Positions 8,845 to 16,503 of a stretch of DNA of 64,000 bases are shown in pieces. The first letter of the stretch is position 1. Every line of letters starts with the position of its first letter. The notes under the pieces were generated by a model that was given only the letters and a program-made list of their open reading frames with translations, made no database searches and was not told the origin of the DNA. The translations under genes were made by a program, and so were the position numbers. The stretch comes from Amycolatopsis mediterranei (lineage in GTDB: Bacteria; Actinomycetota; Actinomycetes; Mycobacteriales; Pseudonocardiaceae). The stretch lies in contig NZ_CP100416.1 of assembly GCF_026017845.1 (NCBI RefSeq), positions 1,329,845 to 1,393,844 on the forward strand, read 5' to 3'.

Positions 8845-10326
8845 CTATGCGCGGTGGATGTCCCCGTGCCGGACCAATCCCTCCAGTAGTGAGGGCAACT
8901 CCTCGATGATGATCGAAACCAGGGCGTTGGCCATGCCTCCGGCCGGGTTCGTCACATCCCGGATCAACTGCGCAATCATGCGCGTCGAGTCCGCGGTGGT
9001 CCGCGGGAAGAACGCGATCACCTCTTCGCTGCCCGGCGCGTAACCGCTGCCCGTGCCTGGCGGGGTCGGGCCGGCGAAGTACGGCTGCATCCGGGTCCGG
9101 AACTCCGTGATCGCCCGCTCGATCATCTGCTGGGTTTGTGGGCTCGTGGCCAGCGTCTTGTCGCCGCTGAGGACCCAGGCACCGAGGTTGTTCTCCACGG
9201 GCACGCCGATCGCTCCGCCGCCGGCGTCGTTGTGGTCCAGCCGGTCGTGCACCACCTTGACCAGTGCGCTCAGCACGGCCTGCCTACCGTCGGGATCATC
9301 GTAGAGGCGCTCGAGCAGGGTGTTGAACGCGGTTTCGTTGTCGAAGTTCGGACGCGGAAGGAAGCCGAAGGTGAGCTCGACCGCCTCGTACTGCCCGAGC
9401 AGGGCCCGGGCGCCCGGGTTGGCCAGGACCCCGTGGCCGACGCGATGCAGCAACGCCTGCTGTTGCGATCGCGGCAGAGCGTTCAGGTTGCGCTGGGCCA
9501 GCGCCGTGAAGTCCTCCTTGTTGAACAGGTGCCCGGCGGAGAACGCGTCGAGCAGGTAGTGCTCCGCGAACCCGGCGGAGATCGTCGCCCGGCTGAGAAA
9601 CCGCTGGGTGTGTTCGGCGCTGGGCAGGCCGAGGTGGTGAAATGCCTCGGACGCATTGATAATCGTCTCGCTGTAATAGCGCCGGAAATTCTCCCGATTG
9701 TCCACGCTGCTGGGCGAAGCGCCCGCCGGTACGGGCACGAGAGCGGAATTGCTGGGGCCGAAGTGTGCGGCGTTACGCAGGTTCAGCCGCGTATAACGGC
9801 CGCCGGTTGCGGCGTCCCATTCCGACTCCTGAACCGATCCCGGTCGGGCCTGCTGGCGATGGACCAAAGCTACCACCGCCCGAATCTCATCGGGCGATGC
9901 GCTGAAGAGGTCGTCGGGGCTGCCGTACATGTCGGCCAAGGCGTCGATCTCGCCGGAGGTCAGCCGAACACCCGGATGCGGGTACAGCAGATCGTCACTC
10001 TCACCGGCGGTCGCGGTTCGCGATCCAGGCGTGCGGTCCCCTTCGGTCGCGTGTTCAAACGCCTCGTAGCGCTGGACCGCGGCGGGCTGGTGCCGCGCTT
10101 CAGACGCGCCCCGGACCATCGCTGCGACCGCCTCGTTGCCGGCGGTTCGCTGCAGGCGGGCCAAGCCGTCAGGTCGCCAGGCTTCCCGCGTCCGAACCGG
10201 ATTCGGCGCGGCGACCACCTGCCCGGACTCCGCTCGGCGACGGATCCGGAACACATCGAGATCTCGGCGACCGACACGGTCGCCCGGCGCGTGGTCCACC
10301 TCGACCACAATACTGGCGCAGGACAT
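8845..10326 (-). CDS. eCIS-type cargo protein with zinc phospholipase C-like domain
   Basis: 493 residues from the ATG at 10326, which has GAAAGGG about 10 bases upstream. The N-terminus is basic and disordered, then carries LQRTAGNEAV near residues 58-67. This resembles the short leader (LQR-x-x-GN-x-AV) on proteins linked to actinobacterial extracellular contractile injection systems, often together with DUF4157. No HExxH of DUF4157 is present. The remainder is helical and contains H256-x3-D260-x5-H266 (HYLLDAFSAGH), matching the metal-ligand spacing of the zinc-dependent phospholipase C/S1-P1 nuclease fold (HxxxDxxxxxH). A loaded toxin attacking membrane lipids is the likely role. No injection apparatus genes are in this window, so delivery is inferred. 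Confidence 0.7.
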   Translation of the reverse strand: MSCASIVVEVDHAPGDRVGRRDLDVFRIRRRAESGQVVAAPNPVRTREAWRPDGLARLQRTAGNEAVAAMVRGASEARHQPAAVQRYEAFEHATEGDRTPGSRTATAGESDDLLYPHPGVRLTSGEIDALADMYGSPDDLFSASPDEIRAVVALVHRQQARPGSVQESEWDAATGGRYTRLNLRNAAHFGPSNSALVPVPAGASPSSVDNRENFRRYYSETIINASEAFHHLGLPSAEHTQRFLSRATISAGFAEHYLLDAFSAGHLFNKEDFTALAQRNLNALPRSQQQALLHRVGHGVLANPGARALLGQYEAVELTFGFLPRPNFDNETAFNTLLERLYDDPDGRQAVLSALVKVVHDRLDHNDAGGGAIGVPVENNLGAWVLSGDKTLATSPQTQQMIERAITEFRTRMQPYFAGPTPPGTGSGYAPGSEEVIAFFPRTTADSTRMIAQLIRDVTNPAGGMANALVSIIIEELPSLLEGLVRHGDIHRA

Positions 10327-10617
10327 CCGTGGGGCTGCCCTTTCAGGCGACCGCGGGGGCAGCCTGAGCCTTCTTCGCGGACGCCGGTCGAACCAGGGAT
10401 CAATTGACGATGATGTGTCAGAAATCTGAACGAAGATCGACTGCGGCACCATCCGCTACTCGGACCCATGCGGACGGGATAGCCTGGAAACATGTTCTTC
10501 CGGCGCAAGCTCAGGCGGCAACGCGGGTACCTTTCGGCCGTCGCGGAGCCCACGCGGTTTGCTCTTCCGCTTGGCCTGGTCGGATGAGCACCGGCGGATG
10601 TGCGAGAGTGCTCGGCC

Positions 10618-11523
10618 ATGAACCATCTCGAACAGCTTCGGAGTACGGCGATCGAGCGCGGCATCCCGGCCGAAGCGGCCGACCGGATCGGCCGCTTTCT
10701 CCGGGTGGCGATCTGGGTGTGCAACGCCAACCGGTACGGCATCGGATCGGCCGAGCGGCACGGTGGCGTGGTCGGACAGAACGGCGGACTGCCCCGCCTG
10801 CCGGCCGGCACGGAATGGCCGTACGCCGACATCAGCGGCCTGGGCCGGTTGCCGCTGCCGTTCATCGCCTCGCTCGACTGCGCGAAGCTGCCGCGGGCCG
10901 AGGGGCTCGAGCTCCCGGCGGACGGGTCGCTGCTGTTCTTCTTGGCGCACGAGCACGCTCTGCACGCGTCGGACGAGCAGGAGTTCGCACGGGTCGTGCA
11001 CCTTCCGGCCGGCACCGCCACCGTGCAGGTGGAACAGGCGCCGCCCCATGACGAGGACTGGTTCGAATCGGGTTTCCTGCGGCCGCCGTCCGACCTGGTC
11101 GCTCTGGTCCAGCCGGAGATGCCGGGCTGGTTCGACGAACCCGAAAACCTCGAGTTCGAGTCGGACGTCGTCCAGCTGCAGGTGGGCGACACCGCCCACC
11201 TCGAAGATCTCCGCAGCTTGTTCAAGGAGCTCTGGTCGCCGGTGACCACCGGCGCCGACCTCTACCTCGGCGGCTATTCGATGGAGCTGGGCATCGGCGA
11301 AAACGCCGAGTACGGCATGGCGGAGGACGCGATCGCGCACGACTCGCCGAACCGCGACCGGCTTGTGGAGGAAGAGACCGTCCGGCTGATGAGCGAGTGG
11401 ATACCGCTGGCCCAGTTCCAGTTGGAGGACCAGGTCCACGTCGGCCGCTTCCTGATCCGCCATGAAGACCTGGCCGCCCGGCGCTTCGACCTGGCCCGGT
11501 CGCTGACCATGTTCACGGAGTAG
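10618..11523 (+). CDS. DUF1963 (YwqG-like) family protein
   Basis: 301 residues from ATG 10618; an in-frame GTG at 10600 is the alternative. The family pattern is visible: GGLPRLPAGTEWPYAD near residue 55 (the GG-x-P-x-x-P-x-x-x-x-WP signature), FIASLDCAKLP, LLFFLAHEH, the Trp/Pro-rich middle, an LGGYS segment near 215 and WIPLAQFQLED near the C-terminus. DUF1963 proteins are soluble and of unknown biochemistry; some sit in toxin-immunity loci. The gene stands alone. The roughly 290 bases before it hold nothing convincing beyond a 31-codon open frame at 10493 with no support. Confidence 0.8.
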   Translation: MNHLEQLRSTAIERGIPAEAADRIGRFLRVAIWVCNANRYGIGSAERHGGVVGQNGGLPRLPAGTEWPYADISGLGRLPLPFIASLDCAKLPRAEGLELPADGSLLFFLAHEHALHASDEQEFARVVHLPAGTATVQVEQAPPHDEDWFESGFLRPPSDLVALVQPEMPGWFDEPENLEFESDVVQLQVGDTAHLEDLRSLFKELWSPVTTGADLYLGGYSMELGIGENAEYGMAEDAIAHDSPNRDRLVEEETVRLMSEWIPLAQFQLEDQVHVGRFLIRHEDLAARRFDLARSLTMFTE

Positions 11524-11544
11524 ACGATGCCGACGCAGTGAGCT

Positions 11545-11575
11545 GACGGCGGAAGGGCGGCGCGCCTCCGCCGTC
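11545..11575. terminator. hairpin terminator between convergent genes
   Basis: Arms GACGGCGGAAGG (11545-11556) and CCTCCGCCGTC (11565-11575) pair along 11 bases with one bulged A. The hairpin sits in the 70-base gap between the convergent DUF1963 and GntR genes, where a shared bidirectional terminator is expected. There is no long U-tract, as is common in actinobacteria. Confidence 0.6.
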
Positions 11576-11592
11576 CGCTTTGCGTGGGCAGG

Positions 11593-12321
11593 TCACGCCG
11601 GGGCGACGGCGGCCGGCGCGGCGAGCAGGTCTCCCAGCCCGCCACGGGCGTCTTCGATGACGAGCGCTTCGGCCACCGCCGGGTCGCCGGCCCGCAACGC
11701 GCGGACGAGCGCGCGGTGGCTGCCGTAGCGATCGAGGCCGAAGCGGTCGTTCCCGGCGATGCGTTCGATCAGGCGCGCCCGCCGTTCCGGCCAGGAGAAC
11801 ACCCGCGTCTGGCCCAGCAGGCGCACCAGCACCGGGTTGTGGGCGCACGCCTCGACGACTTCGTTGAAACGCTGCATGGCGTCGAGCAGCCGGTCCAGGT
11901 GCCGGGCGATGTCCTGCCCGGCCTGCTGCCGTTGCTTGATGACGATCAGCAGGTCGTCGGCTTCGTCGAGGACGGCGTCGAGGTGGTCCAGCTGGGCCGT
12001 GGTCGCGTGCCGCGCGGCGAAGCGGGCCACCATCCCCCGCAGGGCCACCTCCACCTCGGCGAGGTCCTGGATCGCGGCGTCCCCGAACGCGGCGACCTGG
12101 ACGGTCCGCGGTCCGGTCCGTTCGAGGAGACCGTCCTGCTCGAGGCGCCGGATGGCCTCCCGCACCGGCGTCGGGCTCACCGACAGCCGCTCGGCGAGCC
12201 CGCGCTCGGTGACCTTCTGGCCCGGCCGCAGCTCGCCGGTGGTGACCGCGTCGCGGATGGCGCGGTAGGCGCGGTCGGCCAGCGTGTCGGGCGTCAGGCC
12301 CTTCAACGTCTCACTTGCCAT
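11593..12321 (-). CDS. GntR-family regulator, FadR/FCD subfamily
   Basis: 242 residues. The N-terminal winged helix-turn-helix is clear (residues 15-75: LADRAYRAIRDAVTTGELRPG, ERGLAERLSVSPTPVREAIRRLEQDGLLE). The rest is an all-helical FCD ligand domain with family residues LAEVEVALRGMVARFAARHAT near 90 and an H-rich C-terminal half that normally holds a metal and a small carboxylate. It is divergent from the MFS gene at 12399, and the 77-base gap contains three copies of a TTGC/GCAA palindrome. Repression of the 12399-16245 operon relieved by an organic acid is the likely role; the effector is unknown. Confidence 0.88.
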   Translation of the reverse strand: MASETLKGLTPDTLADRAYRAIRDAVTTGELRPGQKVTERGLAERLSVSPTPVREAIRRLEQDGLLERTGPRTVQVAAFGDAAIQDLAEVEVALRGMVARFAARHATTAQLDHLDAVLDEADDLLIVIKQRQQAGQDIARHLDRLLDAMQRFNEVVEACAHNPVLVRLLGQTRVFSWPERRARLIERIAGNDRFGLDRYGSHRALVRALRAGDPAVAEALVIEDARGGLGDLLAAPAAVAPA

Positions 12322-12383
12322 GGCGTCACTCTATCTGCCATGGCAAAGCCTGTAAGGCACACTTGACGTTCTTGCTATAGCAA
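12315..12383. promoter_or_regulatory. GntR operator set in the divergent promoter
   Basis: Three related palindromes: TTGCCATGGCG (12315-12325, overlapping the regulator start codon), TGCCATGGCA (12336-12345) and TTGCTATAGCAA (12372-12383). All share TGC-N4-GCA or a one-base variant. A possible -35 (TTGACG, 12363-12368) for the transporter gene ends just before the third copy, so binding there would block the promoter; a second site covers the regulator start. Assignment to the GntR protein is by position. Confidence 0.6.
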
Positions 12384-12398
12384 AAGTAGCTTGGCGAG

Positions 12399-13664
12399 AT
12401 GACGACGACGTCGAGCACCCAGCGCGTGCTGACGAAGCGGATCACGTTCTTCGTGGCCCTGGCGGTCTTCGCGCAGGAGTCGACGTGGAACCTCTACGAC
12501 TCGCAGGTTCCGCCGCTGCTGCGCGAGCACCTCGGCAGTGCCGCGCTGATCGGTCTCCTGATGGGGATGGACAACGTGCTCGGCATCTTCATCCAGCCGT
12601 GGATGGGCAACCGGTCGGACCGCACGCGCACCTCGTGGGGCCGGCGCATGCCCTACCTCCTCGTCGGAATGCCCGTGGCGGCGCTGCTGTTCCTCGCCAT
12701 CCCGCACGCCGCGGCGTCGCTGCCGCTGCTGATCCTGACGATGTTCGGCTACGCGCTGGTCGCGAACTCGTTCAAGCCGATCGCCGAATCCCTGCTCCCG
12801 GACTTCGTCCCGCCCGAGCGGCGCAGCCGGGCCAACGCGGTCGTCAAGATCGCGGCCAGCCTCACGGTGATGGTCGCGGCGCTGATCAGCATCTTCTTGA
12901 TCGACACGTATCCGAAGCTGTCGTTCGCGATCCCCGCGATCCTGATGGTGGTGTCCTTGGTGGTGCTGGCCGCGAACGTGCGGGACAGCCGGTCGCCCGC
13001 CTACCAGGCCGCCCTCGACGAAGAACGCGAACAGGCGGCGCCCGCCGCACGGGTGCGGGACACCGTGCTCGACATCGTGCGGGACACCGACCGCAGCCGG
13101 CTGCTGCTCATCGTGGCCATCTTCCTCTTCAGCGGCGCCTGGGCGGCCTCGCGATCGCTCATCACGCCGTACGGCATGGAAGTGCTGGGCCTGTCCCGCG
13201 GCGAAGCGGGCGGGCTGACCCTGCCCAGCGGTGTCGCCTTCATCGTGGCCGCCTACCCGGTGGCCAGGCTCGCCGAACGTTTCGGCCGGCTTCGCGTGAT
13301 GACCGCCGGGATGACGGTGTTCGCGGCCGGCGCGGTGCTCGCCACCGTGGTGCGGACGCCCACCGGTGTCGTCGCCGGTCTCTGCGTGGCGTCCGCGGGG
13401 GCGTCCGCGTTCCTGGTCAACGCGGTCGTCGTGCTGTGGAACCTCGCCCCCTCCACCCGCCTGGTCGGCACCTACACCGGGCTCTACACCGTGGGCTGGG
13501 TGAGCGGCGGCTTCCTCGGCCCGGCCGTGGTCGGCGGCTTGGTCGACCTGACGGGCTGGCCCCTGCTGCTGCTCCACGTCGCGATCGTCGCGCTCCTCGC
13601 CGTGCTGGCGGTCGGGCGCGTCAGTGCCCGGCAGCGCCGATCGTCCGCCGGGCGGGCCCTGTGA
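12399..13664 (+). CDS. MFS transporter (sugar/organic acid type)
   Basis: 421 residues with twelve hydrophobic segments. The loop between helices 2 and 3 has the MFS motif region (GNRSDRTRTSWGRRMPYLL near residues 70-88), whose SDRTRTxWGRRxPY form resembles the GPH/sucrose-transporter-like branch. The central loop near 200 is charged (DEEREQAAPAARVRD). It opens the GntR-controlled operon and should import or export the substrate of the three enzymes that follow. The start ATG is very near the presumed promoter, so the transcript may have almost no leader. Confidence 0.85.
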   Translation: MTTTSSTQRVLTKRITFFVALAVFAQESTWNLYDSQVPPLLREHLGSAALIGLLMGMDNVLGIFIQPWMGNRSDRTRTSWGRRMPYLLVGMPVAALLFLAIPHAAASLPLLILTMFGYALVANSFKPIAESLLPDFVPPERRSRANAVVKIAASLTVMVAALISIFLIDTYPKLSFAIPAILMVVSLVVLAANVRDSRSPAYQAALDEEREQAAPAARVRDTVLDIVRDTDRSRLLLIVAIFLFSGAWAASRSLITPYGMEVLGLSRGEAGGLTLPSGVAFIVAAYPVARLAERFGRLRVMTAGMTVFAAGAVLATVVRTPTGVVAGLCVASAGASAFLVNAVVVLWNLAPSTRLVGTYTGLYTVGWVSGGFLGPAVVGGLVDLTGWPLLLLHVAIVALLAVLAVGRVSARQRRSSAGRAL

Positions 13665-13743
13665 AAGCGCGCGTGCCGATCACCACGGACCACCTGCGTC
13701 CCGGTGACGAGGTTCGTGGTGAACAAAGAGAAATGAGGAAAAC

Positions 13744-15105
13744 ATGAACACAGTGCGCGTCCTGGCGCCGAGCGGCATGCTCGGCGCCGGGTGGGACCAC
13801 GCGACGGTCGAGCGCGGCATCGCCCTGGGGGCCGACGTCATCAGCATCGACGGCGGGTCCACCGATTCCGGTCCCCACTATCTCGGCGCCGCGACGGCCA
13901 AGACGACGGCCAAGGCGGTGGCGCGCGACCTGCGCAGCCTGCTGACGGCGGCGGCCGCCGCGGGCATCCCCGTCATCGTGGGCTCCTGCGGCACGAGCGG
14001 AACCGACCGCGGCGTCGACTGGGTCGCCGGGATCGCCGCCGAGGTGATGGCCGAGGAAGGCCTGGACCTGGAGGTGGCGAGGATCTACAGCGAGCAGGAC
14101 GCGGCCGAGCTGAAGGAGCACTTGGACGCGGGCCGGATCCACCCGCTGCCCCCGTTGGGAGAACTGACCGCCGAGACCCTCGAGAGCTGCACCCACATCG
14201 TCGGCGCGATGGGGCACGAACCGATCGTCGAGGCACTGCGCGCCGGCGCCCAGGTCGTGCTCGCCGGGCGCGCCACCGACACCGCCGTGGCGGCCGCCTA
14301 CCCGCTCATGCGGGGGATGCCCGCCGGGCCCACGTGGCACGCCGCCAAGATCATCGAGTGCGGCGGCCAGTGCACCGGCAACCCGCGGGCGGGCGGAGTC
14401 CTCGCCACCATCGACGCCGGCGGCTTCACCGTCGAGCCGCTCGACCCCACCGTGTCGTGCACGCCGATCTCGGTGGCCGCCCACATGCTCTACGAGACCG
14501 CGAACCCGTTCGAGATGCGCGAGCCCGCCGGCACCCTCGACGTCCGGGACGCGCGGTACACCGCGCTCGACGACCGGACCGTCCGCGTCGAGGGCTCGGA
14601 GTTCCACTTCGCCGGCCAGTACACGATCAAACTCGAAGGCGCCCGGATCACCGGCTACGAAACCATGTCTTTCACCGCGATCCGCGACCCGCGCGTCCTG
14701 GCGGAGATCGACGCCTGGGCGGAGCTCATGCGCACGATGATCACGCAGCGGGTGGGCCAGACACTCGGACTGGCGGACGACGAGTACGCTTTCGACCTGC
14801 GCCTCTACGGCCACAACGCGGTTCTGGACGACCTCGAGCCCGAGAGCGGGCCGCCGCGCGAGGTCGGCGTGATGTTGCTCGTCAACGCCCCCGACCAGCC
14901 GACCGCCACCGCGGTCGCCAAGGTCGCCAACCCGTTGATGCTGCACCTGCCGACCCCGGGAATGGACTACTTGCCCAGCTTCGCGTTCGCTTCGTCGCCC
15001 GCCGAAGTCGAGCGCGGCGCCGCGTACGAGTTCGTGCTGAACCACGTCGTGGACTGCGATCCCGCCGGCCTGTTCCGGATCGAACCGGGGGAGACCCGTG
15101 CCTGA
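13744..15105 (+). CDS. AtuA-like acyl/terpene utilisation family protein (DUF1446)
   Basis: 453 residues, the usual size of the AtuA/DUF1446 family. Visible marks are LAPSGMLGAGWD at the N-terminus, ISIDGGSTDSGPHYLG near residue 40, PVIVGSCGTSGTDRG near 80, ATDTAVAAAYPL near 180 and the Gly-rich ECGGQCTGNPRAGG near 210. AtuA is named from acyclic terpene utilisation in Pseudomonas, but the reaction is not firmly established. The gene overlaps the DUF4387 gene by 8 bases; this pairing is recurrent in the family and suggests a two-subunit enzyme. The ATG at 13744 follows TGAGGAAAAC. Confidence 0.85.
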   Translation: MNTVRVLAPSGMLGAGWDHATVERGIALGADVISIDGGSTDSGPHYLGAATAKTTAKAVARDLRSLLTAAAAAGIPVIVGSCGTSGTDRGVDWVAGIAAEVMAEEGLDLEVARIYSEQDAAELKEHLDAGRIHPLPPLGELTAETLESCTHIVGAMGHEPIVEALRAGAQVVLAGRATDTAVAAAYPLMRGMPAGPTWHAAKIIECGGQCTGNPRAGGVLATIDAGGFTVEPLDPTVSCTPISVAAHMLYETANPFEMREPAGTLDVRDARYTALDDRTVRVEGSEFHFAGQYTIKLEGARITGYETMSFTAIRDPRVLAEIDAWAELMRTMITQRVGQTLGLADDEYAFDLRLYGHNAVLDDLEPESGPPREVGVMLLVNAPDQPTATAVAKVANPLMLHLPTPGMDYLPSFAFASSPAEVERGAAYEFVLNHVVDCDPAGLFRIEPGETRA

Positions 15106-15442
15106 GACCACCCTCGCGGATCTGGCCCACGAAGTCCGCTCCAAGAACGCCGGCCCGTTCTGGGTCACCATGGAACTCTTCATGCGCGACGCCGAGGGCT
15201 ACCGGATCGCCGCGGACGAATCCTTCCTCAACGAGAGCGTGATCGCGCAGCTCTACCGCGTCGAGGAGGAGGCGGTCCAGCTGTTCCGGATCCCGTCGCT
15301 CAACGTCGTCAAGATCTCCTTCCCCCGTCCGGTCAGCCAGGGATCGCTGCGGGACCGCGACATCCACGCGGGACAGCACCACGTTCCCCTCGCCCGCATG
15401 CCGGTCCCGTCATCGACCCGACCCGTGGAGGAAAGCCCGTGA
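15098..15442 (+). CDS. DUF4387 protein, partner of the AtuA-like protein
   Basis: 114 residues from a GTG that overlaps the upstream gene, with GGGGGAG at 15087-15093. The sequence LAHEVRSKNAGPFWVTMELF near the N-terminus and VKISFPRPVSQGSLRDRDIHAGQQ-like ending (here SQGSLRDRDIHAGQHHVPL) match DUF4387, a small domain either fused to or encoded directly after AtuA-type proteins. It is likely an obligate small subunit. The stop overlaps the hydrolase start as GTGA. Confidence 0.85.
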   Translation: MPETTLADLAHEVRSKNAGPFWVTMELFMRDAEGYRIAADESFLNESVIAQLYRVEEEAVQLFRIPSLNVVKISFPRPVSQGSLRDRDIHAGQHHVPLARMPVPSSTRPVEESP

Positions 15443-16245
15443 TCCGTGTCGAAGACCTGCCGGTGGCGCACCCCGGCCGCCGGCTGCTCACCAAGCGCAC
15501 CCCGTTCTTCGCCGCACCGGACGAACCGCGCTGCAGCTACTGCGCCTACATTCCCACGAGCTGGACCCCGGACGCCGAACTGCCCGTCCTGGTGGCCGTG
15601 CACGGCACCGGCCGCAGCGTCGGGGAGCTGCGCGAAGGGCTCATTCCCTTCGCCGAACAGCACGAAGTCATCGTCGTGACCCCGCTGTTCCCGGTCGGCA
15701 TCGACGATCGCGACGACGTGCACGACTACAAGCTCCTCGACGCCCACGGGATCCGGTTCGACCGGGTGCTGCTCGGCATCCTGGAGCAGGTCCGGTTCCG
15801 GTGGAACGCGCGGGTCGACACCGTGTTGCTGTGCGGGCACTCCGGCGGCGGCCAGTTCGCCCACCGCTTCCTGTACCTGCACCCGGACCGGGTCGCCGCC
15901 GTCGCGGTCGGCGCGCCCGGCGGCGTGACCCTGCTCGACGACTCACTCGCCTGGCCGGAAGGCACCGGCGACACCCGGCAGCGGTTCGGGATCACCGTGG
16001 ACCCCGCCGCGGTCGCCCGGGTGCCGGTGCTGCTCGTCATCGGCGGCGACGACGACGGGCGGGCCGACCTGGCCGTCATGGGCGACCACGGCCGCAACCG
16101 GCCGGAGCAGCTCGACCGGCTGGCCCGGTCCCTGACCCGGCACGGCACGGCGGTCCGGCAGGTCGTGGTCCCCGGGGTGGGGCACAGCGCCGCGGGGACC
16201 CGACCGCCGGTCGTCGAGTTCTTCACCGGCTTGCTGCCGGGCTGA
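15439..16245 (+). CDS. alpha/beta hydrolase
   Basis: 268 residues. The nucleophile elbow is GHSGG near residue 135 (CGHSGGGQFAHRF), preceded by the oxyanion-side VAVHGTGRS near 53. An Asp in VIGGDDDGRAD near 205 and His in GVGHSAAG near 255 complete a catalytic triad. No signal peptide is present. Coupled by GTGA overlap to DUF4387, it probably hydrolyses an ester, thioester or lactone intermediate of this pathway. About 260 bases follow before the next gene, and I see no gene in them. Confidence 0.85.
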   Translation: MIRVEDLPVAHPGRRLLTKRTPFFAAPDEPRCSYCAYIPTSWTPDAELPVLVAVHGTGRSVGELREGLIPFAEQHEVIVVTPLFPVGIDDRDDVHDYKLLDAHGIRFDRVLLGILEQVRFRWNARVDTVLLCGHSGGGQFAHRFLYLHPDRVAAVAVGAPGGVTLLDDSLAWPEGTGDTRQRFGITVDPAAVARVPVLLVIGGDDDGRADLAVMGDHGRNRPEQLDRLARSLTRHGTAVRQVVVPGVGHSAAGTRPPVVEFFTGLLPG

Positions 16246-16503
16246 GCCGGCCACCCGGGAAAGGTAGTTCCTTGACCAAAAACCTTCGACGTCCGCCGCC
16301 GTCGGAGGGTGCTCTGGTCGGTGCTCGCCGCGGCGCTGCTTTTGACCGGAAAGGCCACCTGTTACTCCGGCCAGGACGTCAGGCGGGGTGTGCGGTACAC
16401 GGGCTCCCACGACGACCGGGCCCGGGGGTGGCGGCCAGCAGTCAGCCGGCCGGCGAACGCCGTGGCGATCACCACGAGTGCGATCAGGGCATGCCGATGC
16501 CCG

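Noticed and set aside
10493..10588. A 31-codon plus-strand frame starting with ATG before the DUF1963 gene
   Set aside because: Basic composition, no ribosome site and no resemblance to known leader peptides; chance occurrence cannot be excluded.
16246..16503. Short frames with a hydrophobic stretch (ALIALVVIATAFAGRL on the minus strand) between the hydrolase and caspase genes
   Set aside because: At most about 40 codons, no good start or ribosome site, and no family resemblance.
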